A stretch of DNA of 64,000 bases, from positions 62,001 to 126,000 of the forward strand of contig LJHR01000024.1 of assembly GCA_001296005.1 (NCBI GenBank), written 5' to 3'. Source of the stretch: an alpha proteobacterium AAP38 (GTDB lineage Bacteria > Pseudomonadota > Alphaproteobacteria > Azospirillales > Azospirillaceae). Of this stretch, positions 53,406 through 61,364 are shown piece after piece. Made by a program: the position numbers and the translations under genes. The notes beneath the pieces are model-generated. The model did no database searches and had not been told where the DNA came from. It saw only the letters and a program-made list of their open reading frames with translations. Position 1 is the first letter of the stretch, and each line of letters begins with the position of its first letter.

Positions 53406-54728
53406 ATGGAGGTTCGCTTGACAAGCGCAGACGAGAACAAAATATTTAAGAAAGAAATCAATCTACTGCATTGGCTCATTGCAGATGGTTGGATTTATGA
53501 GAAGGCAAGTGAGAAGAACAAAGGCGAGAACGAATATAAGATGCTCGTTCGCAACGGCACTCATAAACTTGCGGTTAAACGGAATAATGAAGGGGAGTGG
53601 TTTTATATCAACATCTTAACGGATGGAAAGAAGGGTGGTGCAGGGTCTATTCTCAACTATCTTCGTGAATTTCAAGGAATACAAGATTATACCAAGTACC
53701 TGAGACGGAAGGTCCAAGGGTCTGAGTTTCATCAGCGATTGGCCAGGAAAGCCGAGAAGGCAGAGGCCGAATTCCTGTTGAAAAATGATATCGACAGATA
53801 CTCAAACGAGCGATGGCTGGAGATTTATGACAAGGCCCAGGCCAAGGGCTTGCCAGAACCCGAAATCGACAGGCTACGATTCGAGTTCCAGACAGCGAAA
53901 CGGGACCATGAAAATGCTGTCCGCTTGTTGCTTAACCCACATCGCAAAATCGACAAGGTGGATCTGCATGCTGTCCGGGAAGTTTGGGAGGGACTCAGCA
54001 TCCCAAACTTGTCGAATGCGGACTATCTGACCTGGAGGTGCATCAAGCCTGAAACCTGGAACAGGTTCCCCGGCGATATCAGAATCGAGAACAACAGACA
54101 TAATCCGAAGGGTATTGCTGTTGCTCACCGCGACCTGGATGGGAGTTTGACCGGGTTCGAGAGGAAGGGTTTCAAGCGATATGATGGTGAAGGGCCTGAC
54201 AGGAAGGTCGTGAGTTTCAGTGTGTTTTCGGGTTCAGGGCAACGATTGACCACGATGGCCGGTGACAGGGCCTCTCCAAAGGTTATCCTCATGGGTGAGG
54301 CATTTCTGGACCTTGTGTCGTACTTCCAGGATGTTGGTTGCCCGGCAGGTCATTTGCTGATGAGTTCAGGGGGCACGCCTGGACAGGAATCCATGGATCA
54401 CTTTGTCAGGGTTGCTCTGAAATTCCCTGAAACTCAGATCCTTCTGACTTTTGACAATGACGAACCAGGGCATAGGTTTGCCAAGCATGTCAGGGCATAT
54501 CTGTCAGAAAACGGAGTGAAGGAGAATCGGATAAAGGACAACTTCCCGGATGCAGATTACAAGGATTGGAATGATATGGTTCGTGGAATCAGGTTTCCAC
54601 ATTCTACAACATCCCTTTTGGATATTCAGGAAATGGACAAACAGGAACTTGTGTTATTTTCGAAGCACTTTTGGAAGCATAGGAACGATGAAGAAAAAGA
54701 GAGAATAGATGAATATATCTACAAATAG
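53406..54728 (+). CDS. DUF3991/Toprim domain protein
   Basis: A 440-residue protein. The N-terminal 130 residues include a DUF3991-like zone (INILTDGKKGGAGSILNYLREFQG, similar to the DNA-contacting part of primases). A Toprim domain follows near residues 295-370: the glutamate in VILMGEAFLDLV and the DxD in LLTFDNDEPGHRF. Such proteins accompany relaxases and helicases of mobilisable elements and are believed to act as primases. An in-frame TTG at 53418 has a perfect GGAGG five bases upstream and may be the true start. It begins an operon with the ATPase gene. Confidence 0.8.
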   Translation: MEVRLTSADENKIFKKEINLLHWLIADGWIYEKASEKNKGENEYKMLVRNGTHKLAVKRNNEGEWFYINILTDGKKGGAGSILNYLREFQGIQDYTKYLRRKVQGSEFHQRLARKAEKAEAEFLLKNDIDRYSNERWLEIYDKAQAKGLPEPEIDRLRFEFQTAKRDHENAVRLLLNPHRKIDKVDLHAVREVWEGLSIPNLSNADYLTWRCIKPETWNRFPGDIRIENNRHNPKGIAVAHRDLDGSLTGFERKGFKRYDGEGPDRKVVSFSVFSGSGQRLTTMAGDRASPKVILMGEAFLDLVSYFQDVGCPAGHLLMSSGGTPGQESMDHFVRVALKFPETQILLTFDNDEPGHRFAKHVRAYLSENGVKENRIKDNFPDADYKDWNDMVRGIRFPHSTTSLLDIQEMDKQELVLFSKHFWKHRNDEEKERIDEYIYK

Positions 54729-54770
54729 AGTTGTAATAATGATGAAATTAAACTATATTGTTGTATAAAT

Positions 54771-54802
54771 AAAAAAAGACCAGCTTGCAACTGGTCTTTT
54801 TT
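54771..54802 (+). terminator. Terminator between the Toprim and helicase genes
   Basis: AAAAAAGACCAG and CTGGTCTTTTTT pair around CTTGCAA with a T run. The two neighbouring genes are thus partly separate transcripts. Confidence 0.88.
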
Positions 54803-54924
54803 AAATGAGGTAAAGCTTGACAGGCCAATTATCCCCCAACTGAACATATATAATATAGGCGGATAATAGGATAGTGTCAATAGTTATACTTCATTTTTTA
54901 ATAAAAATAAAAATGGAGAATTTT

Positions 54925-57342
54925 ATGCCAAAGAAAAAAGTGACATCTGCCGATATATATCAAAAACAATACCGCCAAAAACAAGAAGTCTATCAAGCTA
55001 TTGAGCAATTGAATCTTGCCTTGGGTAATTTTTTTAACATTGCTGTTTTGTATGACAAAAAGAAGGATCATGCGAACGAAGACCATCAACAGACTGTTCA
55101 TGTTATCAAAGCACCCGCCGGACTGGGCAAGACAGAAGCGGTTTTGAACCGGCTGACCGACCAGGAGTGGCAGAGAAAGAGGGTTCTGTATCTGGTCCCC
55201 ACCATCCAGCTTGCCGATGAGCTTCATGCAAAATGTCAGCAGAAAGGATTGCTATCACGGGTTATCCGTGGCCGTTCCCAGCCTCTTGCACAGGCTGATA
55301 TTGAGCGAAATCGAGAGATGGGTGACCAACACCCGCACATCCAGATTTATGACGGTTTCACTGAAGAGCAGAAACAGACGGGTAAATCAGACCAGGATGG
55401 AAAGGCCATAATTTGGAAACCAGCAATCGACCGCATGTGTTCCAAGTGGGAACTTGCGGAGTCCATGGCTACAAATAACATCAACGTATCCACAGCATTA
55501 TGTGAAAAGAAGACCAGTGAAATTGATGAAGAAGGGAATAACGTAGTTATCAGATGTCCATTTTTTGAGACATGCCCATATCAGCTACAGAAACAGAATA
55601 AAGAACCCGGAATTCTAATCGGTGCACATCAGTATCTAACGATGAACATGGAAACCATATCGGATAAGAATATTGACATTTTAATCATTGATGAATCCTT
55701 TTTGGCCAGTTTAGTCAAGAAAAGCACCATCCGTTCAGACCGTTTGCTTGACCTGAAGAGAATTAAGAATCGTGATTTTGGCCGTGACCGTAATCTTGCT
55801 GATGAGAGAAATGAGCAGTTAGAAACAGAACATATGCGAAACGTAGTCAGGAGGTTCAGAGAAGTATTAGATTCAGGCATAGATTGGACTATCCAGGATG
55901 TGATGGATCAAGGTTTCGATGACAAGTCATTCATTGAAGCCAAGGTTTATGAATACTCCCTCATGAGAGAGGATGATATAAATCCAGGAGATTCCTACAG
56001 AAAGCATAATGACTTTATTACCAACAGGATTGTATCCGAAGCATTGAAGTTCGGGAGATTTTGGGACATCGTTGCCAACGAAATCAAATCAGGCCGTAAA
56101 GGAAAATTCAATGGCTTGAGTTTGGAACTCGATAGCCCGGATGCCGATGGTATCGCTAACAGAATTATCATGCGATATCATTCCAAGGTTCGATACCAGC
56201 ATGTTCCGGTGTTGATTATTGATGCGGATGCAAACAAGAACATTCTGACACCATTTTTCCAGGCTGGAATTTCGAGCTTCACGGATATCCAGGTCAGATG
56301 GGGAGAGGTCTACACCTATCAGAATGTGAACAGTGCATATTCCAAATTTAAGCTTTTAGGGACTAGAGGTAATGACAACAGCATGGGTTATGCCCAGAAC
56401 AACAGGGCCAGACTGCATAACTTCATGAAAACCCTGGCTTGGGTTCATAGAAATGCGATTGCCGAAGATCCATCGACAAAGCCCCTCCTGATTACCTACA
56501 TGGATGTTGAGGATTGTCTGAAGCGCGAATTTCCCGACCTTCTAAACAGCTATGATATCGACCACTTTCAGAACATTCGAGGAAAGGACATCTGGAAGAA
56601 CACCAGGGCTATTGTGATTGCTGGCCGTCCGTTGCCGAGTGCCGAAGAAGTGGAAGGGATTGCACGAGCAATTTACTATAAGTCTGATGTTGAAATAAGT
56701 CCATCAGCCCAGTTCATAACCCAGCAGAAGCCTGTTGTCTTCACCTATAACCATGCAATTGATGTGGAATGCTATGGGGTGGAAGACCCGAGGGTGAATG
56801 ACGTTCTGGAGCAAATTCGAGATGCAGAACTCACCCAAGCCATAGCCCGATGCAGACCCATTCACAGGACCGATGATAATCCGTGTGAAATTTTCATTCT
56901 CACAGATGTGCCATTAGACATTCCGGTTGATAAGCCATTGTTCCTGTCCAAAGCAGTTTTGGATAATGAGATAAAGAACATTTCGGGTGGTGTTATATAT
57001 ACACCCAGCACCAGGAGAACCGCGACAACACCAAGGCATTATGTGAGAGAAAATCGCATCGAGACGGGGGACGATGTTGTCATGATTCAAGCCACCAAGA
57101 GGTGGAATGGGTGTCTGATCCATTACCCCCAAATAGGTGGAATTGCATTCAATGCCGGATTCATCAAAGCCGTGGTATCCAGAAACCGAAAGGCAAACCC
57201 CATCATCTTGTACATAGCAATCAGCCAGTCGGAGACCCTGCAACAGGTTCAGGACAGGATTGCCGAACTCACCAACATGGAAAGAGATGGGAGAGTAAGA
57301 TTCCCGGAAATGGACCTTATGGGAATGGCACTGCTGAACTAA
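54925..57342 (+). CDS. Large helicase-like ATPase with four-cysteine insertion
   Basis: An 805-residue protein. Motif I is APAGLGKTEAVL (Lys69) and motif II is IDILIIDES (Asp256), with IARCRPIHR as a possible motif VI. Between motifs I and II are cysteines 172, 193, 211 and 217, the last two in RCPFFETCPYQ just before GAHQYL; this is the spacing style of the iron-sulfur domain in DinG/XPD helicases. It should therefore unwind DNA 5' to 3' with a 4Fe-4S cluster, but the family is not certain. GGAGAA precedes the ATG at 54925; the codon use is AT-rich. Probably it replicates or processes the element together with the Toprim protein. Confidence 0.7.
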   Translation: MPKKKVTSADIYQKQYRQKQEVYQAIEQLNLALGNFFNIAVLYDKKKDHANEDHQQTVHVIKAPAGLGKTEAVLNRLTDQEWQRKRVLYLVPTIQLADELHAKCQQKGLLSRVIRGRSQPLAQADIERNREMGDQHPHIQIYDGFTEEQKQTGKSDQDGKAIIWKPAIDRMCSKWELAESMATNNINVSTALCEKKTSEIDEEGNNVVIRCPFFETCPYQLQKQNKEPGILIGAHQYLTMNMETISDKNIDILIIDESFLASLVKKSTIRSDRLLDLKRIKNRDFGRDRNLADERNEQLETEHMRNVVRRFREVLDSGIDWTIQDVMDQGFDDKSFIEAKVYEYSLMREDDINPGDSYRKHNDFITNRIVSEALKFGRFWDIVANEIKSGRKGKFNGLSLELDSPDADGIANRIIMRYHSKVRYQHVPVLIIDADANKNILTPFFQAGISSFTDIQVRWGEVYTYQNVNSAYSKFKLLGTRGNDNSMGYAQNNRARLHNFMKTLAWVHRNAIAEDPSTKPLLITYMDVEDCLKREFPDLLNSYDIDHFQNIRGKDIWKNTRAIVIAGRPLPSAEEVEGIARAIYYKSDVEISPSAQFITQQKPVVFTYNHAIDVECYGVEDPRVNDVLEQIRDAELTQAIARCRPIHRTDDNPCEIFILTDVPLDIPVDKPLFLSKAVLDNEIKNISGGVIYTPSTRRTATTPRHYVRENRIETGDDVVMIQATKRWNGCLIHYPQIGGIAFNAGFIKAVVSRNRKANPIILYIAISQSETLQQVQDRIAELTNMERDGRVRFPEMDLMGMALLN

Positions 57343-57455
57343 AGGTAAGCCGAGGGCTGGCTACGGGGTTCATGCTGTAGACATGGAAATCACTTTTTTA
57401 AGCATATCGTTGATATGAAACAGAAATTCCAATCCATGAAACGAAAATTATGCAA

Positions 57456-57523
57456 AAACGGCAGTTTGTTGCTAAAACTCTATTATATATATTATATAGA
57501 GTTTTGACAGTTAACTGCCGTTT
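57456..57523. repeat. Nested inverted repeat in the 57343-57893 gap
   Basis: An outer 11-bp pair (AAACGGCAGTT at 57456-57466, complement at 57513-57523) encloses an inner 10-bp pair (AAAACTCTAT at 57474-57483 and 57496-57505) whose centre is an AT run. It could be a replication or transfer origin, or a two-way terminator after the helicase gene. No gene is visible from 57343 to 57893. Confidence 0.75.
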
Positions 57524-57647
57524 ATGTGAAAAAAGTGTTTCACGGAACTTACAAGTTATTGATATAATTAATAAATTTGGATTTCGTTGATTTTCAGAAT
57601 ATTCAATATTTTGGCTATTTTTAGGAAATCGGAGTAGATTTCTTGAG

Positions 57648-57693
57648 ATATTCACAAAACATTCTGTTTTGTTCAAAAGAAATTTCGGAGAAA
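57648..57693 (+). repeat. Left 46-bp inverted repeat
   Basis: Begins ATATTCACAAAACATTCTG and ends TTTCGGAGAAA; exact complement of 58446-58491. Confidence 0.9.
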
Positions 57694-57893
57694 TAAACAG
57701 GATAATCTACATAACATTAGGAGCGGACTCGAAGTTTACAAGAATCAACATGTGATCTATTTCGAGTTATAACCCCCGTAGCGAACTGTTTGGTGTTGAA
57801 CGTGTCTTATGCTGCCAGGAGCTTAGGTAACGATTGACATGAACCAGCTCATAGCTTAAGCAAAAACCGCAAAATCTATCAGGGGTGGATACT

Positions 57894-58151
57894 ATGGTAT
57901 GTAGAATCTTGTTCTGGACGCCATGGGCATGGTTGTTGATCCTCTTGGCGATAATTGGTTTCGACATTAAGTCTAAATGTTGGGTACAACAAGGCAGTCA
58001 ATATAGTGACATAGTGGTGCAGAAATTTGACTTCATGCAATGCGCTTCAAATTCAAGCGCTATTTTTTATAATAGTGTTTGGATGGTTATAATTTTCTTT
58101 GTCTTATATTTTGGTTGTCCATGGTTAAGGGAAAAGCTTAACTGTTATTAA
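57894..58151 (+). CDS. Small two-helix membrane protein A
   Basis: An 85-residue protein with two membrane helices (LFWTPWAWLLILLAIIGF, near residues 6-23, and WMVIIFFVLYFGCPWL, near 62-77) and a cysteine-bearing loop. The ATG follows AGGGGTGG by five bases. It is convergent with gene B and their stops overlap in TTA/TAA. No family is recognised. Within the repeat-bounded unit it may be half of a toxin-like, exclusion or immunity pair; this is a guess. Confidence 0.6.
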   Translation: MVCRILFWTPWAWLLILLAIIGFDIKSKCWVQQGSQYSDIVVQKFDFMQCASNSSAIFYNSVWMVIIFFVLYFGCPWLREKLNCY

Positions 58152-58369
58152 CAGCCAGCTTTCCCATGTCTGCGCTTGAAGGCTTCTATCGGGGTGGTGA
58201 TGAGAACATCACCACCCATGAACAAAACAGTGAATAAGGCTGCTGTAGGTATCATAGAATTTACGGCGCTACCGAATTCAATGACACCAAAATCACTCAT
58301 GCAAAGTAAGAAAATAAACAAAAGCAGAAAAAAACCATACATTGAAACTCTATTCTTTTGGGATTTCAT
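58148..58369 (-). CDS. Small two-helix membrane protein B
   Basis: A 73-residue protein with two hydrophobic helices (MYGFFLLLFIFLLCMSDFG and MIPTAALFTVLFMGGDVLI) and a basic end (FKRRHGKAGC). GAGGT lies five bases before the ATG on the minus strand, which supports a true gene. It converges with gene A and overlaps its stop by four bases. Function unknown. Confidence 0.6.
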   Translation of the reverse strand: MKSQKNRVSMYGFFLLLFIFLLCMSDFGVIEFGSAVNSMIPTAALFTVLFMGGDVLITTPIEAFKRRHGKAGC

Positions 58370-58445
58370 ATTACCTCTTCAATTGTTATATAGTAAAATT
58401 TTTACCATTGTCAAATTTCCATCGAGTTATCCCCTGAATTATTTC

Positions 58446-58491
58446 TTTCTCCGAAATTTCTTTTGAACAAAACAGAATGTTTTGTGAATAT
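58446..58491 (-). repeat. Right 46-bp inverted repeat
   Basis: Exact complement of the left repeat. It ends four bases before the stop codon of the 49-residue minus-strand gene at 58495. Confidence 0.9.
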
Positions 58492-58494
58492 ATG

Positions 58495-58644
58495 TCATGA
58501 TTCCGGTTCTGTCCGTTCTGGTTTGGAATCCGGCTCCGGCTGGTCAGTGAGAGCCTGGATCTGTTCCAGGAGCTTCCTTAGCCTGCGACTTTCTTCCAAA
58601 GCTCGTACAGTGGTCTGATTCGGAATCAGGTCATCATCGTTCAT
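58495..58644 (-). CDS. Small helical protein, 49 residues
   Basis: The product starts MNDDDLIPNQTTVRALEESR, continues with a charged helix (RRLRKLLEQIQAL) and ends in an acidic proline tail. A perfect AAGGAGAG lies before the ATG. The LIPN-TT-ALEE stretch resembles the C-terminal tail of RelB/DinJ antitoxins, but the DNA-binding part is missing and no toxin is adjacent, so that remains weak. It abuts the repeat-bounded unit. Confidence 0.55.
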   Translation of the reverse strand: MNDDDLIPNQTTVRALEESRRLRKLLEQIQALTDQPEPDSKPERTEPES

Positions 58645-58742
58645 GTTTGCTCTCCTTGTGCCCAGTGGCCGGGAAACCGACCCTGTGCGGTCTTCTGGCG
58701 GGCGGGGCCTGGTTGTCTGAGAATCGGCAGGTGACAGATTCA

Positions 58743-58767
58743 GAATATATTCCGTGGTGGTATATTC
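58743..58767 (+). promoter_or_regulatory. Double operator upstream of HTH regulator 2
   Basis: GAATATATTC (58743-58752) and TGGTATATTC (58758-58767), offset by 15 bases as at 51685, with the same CAGATTCA lead and CGTGGT spacer. It ends 22 bases before the regulator start. Confidence 0.65.
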
Positions 58768-58789
58768 GTCATGCTGTCACTCATAGCAG

Positions 58790-58999
58790 ATGGTGGATCT
58801 GCGGACCATACTGGCAAATAATTTACGCCAGATTCGGAAGAACAAGGGGCTATCCCAAGAGGATTTGGCTGGCCTAGCCGAGATTGACCGCACTTATGTA
58901 AGCCTCATTGAGCGGAAGCAGAACTCAATCACTATAGATAAGCTGGAAAAGATTGCAGCGGCATTGTCCGTTGAACCTTATACTTTATTAAAGCCATAA
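58790..58999 (+). CDS. C-protein-like HTH regulator 2
   Basis: A 69-residue helix-turn-helix protein (DLRTILANNLRQIRKNKGLS, then EDLAGLAEIDRTYVSLIER and NSITIDKLEKIAAALSV). It is a close relative of regulator 1 in element 1 and of the C controllers of restriction-modification systems. It should bind the double box before its own gene and the single box at 59102 before the next gene. No restriction genes are present around it. Confidence 0.85.
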   Translation: MVDLRTILANNLRQIRKNKGLSQEDLAGLAEIDRTYVSLIERKQNSITIDKLEKIAAALSVEPYTLLKP

Positions 59000-59101
59000 A
59001 TTAACCAAATCTGGGCCATTTTAGGCCGTTCTGTGATGTCAAATTCCGTCTGGGATTCAGGGCAGCGCTCATGCCTTGCAAAAATTGCATCCTAAAATGT
59101 A

Positions 59102-59111
59102 GAATATATTC
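59102..59111 (+). promoter_or_regulatory. Single GAATATATTC operator before the membrane cargo gene
   Basis: The box sits in TAGAATATATTCTGCA, a near-palindrome, 73 bases upstream of the 59185 start. It matches the box before the lipoprotein gene in element 1. Confidence 0.6.
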
Positions 59112-59184
59112 TGCAATGTCGGGGAGGCGGTTTGGTCCGCCTTCCTCTTGGAAGCTTATCAGGCAGTTGGAACGGAGCTGGTCA

Positions 59185-60009
59185 ATGAGCAAGGTTGTGA
59201 AGTCGCGGTTGATGGAAGAGCTAGAAGTAAGTAGGAGGCCATTTCTGGGAAAACATTTCCGTAGAGTACTTTTTGCCGGACTTATTTGGTGTGTTGGTGT
59301 TTCAGTTCTAATGCAAACGGAAGCATTTCGATATGGAGGATCACTTTATGAATATAAGAACACAATATTACTTGTTTTGATTCTAGCAACAGGTATTCCT
59401 GGTGCTTGGCATTTTCTTTTATTAATATATAACTTAAGTCCAAATCATGCCAGAAAAATTGCTGAAACTAAAGCTGTCAATATAATAGAAAAAATGATGA
59501 AGGAAAAATTTGGAAATATTTTCATACATGTAGACTACTCATATGCTTATAACTCTTCATATAATTCAATCTCAGGCTCTGCACTTGCGGTAACCAATAA
59601 AGAATTATACATCGTAGAATATGGTGCATTGGCTATTGTTCCATTTTCTGCAATTCGTAGCTATAAATGGAATATATATCGCCCTACTCATTATACAAAA
59701 GTAGGTAGTGGAGGTGTATTTTCAGGGCAGGATGTTACAGATAGTTATAGAGTTGCTGCTATGAATTCTTCTGAACTCAGAAGAGCGCATTTTGAGTCCG
59801 GCTTTATTATTAAGGTCGCTGATATTGAAGCTCCAGAGTGGCGGTTTAGCTGCCAGAATGAAAGGATTATGAAAAAGTGGTATGAGATATTGAATCAGAT
59901 TAATGAAGGTACATTCTCAGGCAGTCCACCAGAAGACCCGCTTGATGTCATTTATAAATATAATATGCCTGATTACAGTGATTTACCAGAGCAGGTATCA
60001 CGAAAGTGA
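59185..60009 (+). CDS. Hypothetical membrane protein with cytoplasmic PH-like domain
   Basis: A 274-residue protein. Two helices near residues 30-47 and 63-85 form a hairpin in the membrane; the remaining 185 residues look like a soluble beta-rich domain (ALAVTNKELYIVEYGALAIV and FSAIRSYKWN), reminiscent of bacterial PH/YcxB-like domains. No family is assigned with confidence. CGGAG precedes the ATG. Composition is AT-rich. It is the first cargo gene of the regulated module in element 2; exclusion or defence at the membrane is a possible role. Confidence 0.6.
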   Translation: MSKVVKSRLMEELEVSRRPFLGKHFRRVLFAGLIWCVGVSVLMQTEAFRYGGSLYEYKNTILLVLILATGIPGAWHFLLLIYNLSPNHARKIAETKAVNIIEKMMKEKFGNIFIHVDYSYAYNSSYNSISGSALAVTNKELYIVEYGALAIVPFSAIRSYKWNIYRPTHYTKVGSGGVFSGQDVTDSYRVAAMNSSELRRAHFESGFIIKVADIEAPEWRFSCQNERIMKKWYEILNQINEGTFSGSPPEDPLDVIYKYNMPDYSDLPEQVSRK

Positions 60010-60110
60010 AAATAGCATCTAAGTGCCTTTCAGGTGAACAAGAGCCTGAAGACCTTTCCAGTATCTACCGTTAGATCTGCTATCAACCTCAACACATGCA
60101 AGGACAAATC

Positions 60111-60821
60111 ATGAAGTTTCGCTTTGCGGTGGCCCTTATGCTGCTTGCTGCATCCCCATCGTTTGCAGAGGAAAATCCAGGCTACACCAAACAGCAGCTT
60201 TCGGCATTCGCCGTTCTGGGCTTGAAACCTGGAATGACAGAAAGTCAGGCCGTCAAGATTTTGAAGGAAAACGGCTACACCGGTAAGCTCCCCGCACTCA
60301 CTCAGGATTTTGAGGAAGAGACTACAGGGCTGGTCAAGGGGAAGGATGACTCAGAGAGGGTCTTTCTGTTCCGCTATCGACAAGCAAGCAGTTCAGATCC
60401 CCTGATTTATCGTATCGTGTTCGAACAGCATTTTTCGTCACCGCAGTCTATTGAGTTTCTTTCTGGCAAGATAATGGAAAAGTATGGGACTCCAACAGAG
60501 ATATACAATAGCAACAGTGGTCCAGACCGTAGAACTATGTATTGGAGAACTGAATATGTAATGTCACGGACAAAAATTGAAGAGTGTCGTCGGAAGTCAT
60601 TTGAGTTGAATTGCAAGCAGGCTAAAAAAAATGGGGCTAATTTCGTTGAGCTTCTGGAGGGCTTAAATTTCGAGGCAACAGTTTGGAATAAAAAGCTTGA
60701 GTTGGTTATCAATGACCAATCTTCAATGAAGGAAGAAGTAAAGAAAGTTCAAGATATGAGGGAAAATAAAAAGGAAGAGGAAAACAAGAAAAATTCTGAG
60801 AAAACGAAACTCGGTTTCTGA
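60111..60821 (+). CDS. Hypothetical exported protein with charged tail
   Basis: A 236-residue protein with a signal peptide (MKFRFAVALMLLAASPSFA). The mature part begins with a helical segment (FAVLGLKPGMTESQAVKILKENG) like that of SmpA/BamE-type small envelope domains and ends in a very basic/acidic lysine- and glutamate-rich tail. AAGGA precedes the ATG. It lies 100 bases after the membrane protein gene, followed by a terminator, so the two may be a pair. Confidence 0.6.
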   Translation: MKFRFAVALMLLAASPSFAEENPGYTKQQLSAFAVLGLKPGMTESQAVKILKENGYTGKLPALTQDFEEETTGLVKGKDDSERVFLFRYRQASSSDPLIYRIVFEQHFSSPQSIEFLSGKIMEKYGTPTEIYNSNSGPDRRTMYWRTEYVMSRTKIEECRRKSFELNCKQAKKNGANFVELLEGLNFEATVWNKKLELVINDQSSMKEEVKKVQDMRENKKEEENKKNSEKTKLGF

Positions 60822-60831
60822 TAAGTGGATG

Positions 60832-60862
60832 AGTGGGGGCATATTATATGCTCCCACTTTTT
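60832..60862 (+). terminator. Terminator after the exported protein gene
   Basis: GTGGGGGCATA and TATGCTCCCAC pair (one G-U) around TTA and are followed by TTTTT. Confidence 0.88.
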
Positions 60863-60899
60863 GCATGATTTGCATTAATCAATATGAAAGCATATATTA

Positions 60900-60976
60900 T
60901 TATTGTTTAGCGAGCCATGCATTTGTGCCCCCAAGTGGGCAACAAATACAGTCTCGCCAAGGGGGCTAAAGCCCCC
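60900..60976. other. Candidate origin of transfer
   Basis: Between the terminator and mobC the sequence holds an imperfect inverted repeat around 60921-60946 (TTTGTGCCC and GGGCAACAAA) and the perfect hairpin GGGGGC, TAAA, GCCCCC at 60961-60976. An oriT is expected directly upstream of mobC and the relaxase gene. The nick site cannot be read. Confidence 0.4.
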
Positions 60977-61016
60977 TGTGGAACCCCCAAAAGCAAAAAT
61001 AAAAAGGTAGGCATTC

Positions 61017-61364
61017 ATGAGTTTAATTATCGACAAAACATTACCAAAAACCAAAGTAATTAAAATCCGCATATCAGACGATGAAGATAATCTTCTTTCT
61101 TTAATGTCTCGAACAACAGGACGAACTAAATCTAATATCATCCGTTCTTTGTTTGTGAAACTGAAACCAGTTGCTTCTGCCGATTTACTACAGGAATTTA
61201 TTCGTCTGAGACGTGACCTGAATTCCGGTGTCGGCAACAATCTTAACCAGCTTGCCCATCAAGCCAATCGTTCCGGTCATGTTCCACCCGAGTTGTCCAG
61301 TGCCCTGGCAGATTGGAAGAAGGCCAAACAGGACCTCACCCGCATAATTAACGAGGTCCAGTGA
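61017..61364 (+). CDS. MobC-like relaxosome accessory protein
   Basis: A 115-residue protein with a ribbon-helix-helix-type start (KVIKIRISDDEDNLLSLMSRTTG, RTKSNIIRSLF) and the MobC signature GNNLNQLAHQANRSG. It should bind near oriT and help the relaxase. Its TGA overlaps the GTG of the relaxase gene (GTGA), so the two are translationally coupled. Confidence 0.85.
   Translation: MSLIIDKTLPKTKVIKIRISDDEDNLLSLMSRTTGRTKSNIIRSLFVKLKPVASADLLQEFIRLRRDLNSGVGNNLNQLAHQANRSGHVPPELSSALADWKKAKQDLTRIINEVQ

Larger units (their letters stand above)
57648..58491. mobile_element. 844-bp unit bounded by perfect 46-bp inverted repeats
   Basis: The 46 bases at 57648-57693 are exactly complementary to 58446-58491. 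The unit contains only two small convergent genes and no transposase. Flanks TTCTTGAG and ATGTCATG do not show a target duplication. It may be a MITE-like cassette moved by a transposase elsewhere, or an invertible segment. Its composition is AT-rich like the rest of element 2. Confidence 0.75.

Noticed and set aside
57640-58499. Target-site duplication around the 46-bp inverted repeats
   Set aside because: The flanks TTCTTGAG and ATGTCATG do not match, so a simple recent transposition is not shown.
58647-58877. 76-codon frame overlapping HTH regulator 2
   Set aside because: Different frame, no ribosome site, Trp/Arg-rich product; the regulator frame is strongly supported.
51685-59111. A restriction-modification system controlled by the C-like regulators
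   Set aside because: No methyltransferase motif (for example DPPY or PCQ) or endonuclease gene was found near either regulator.
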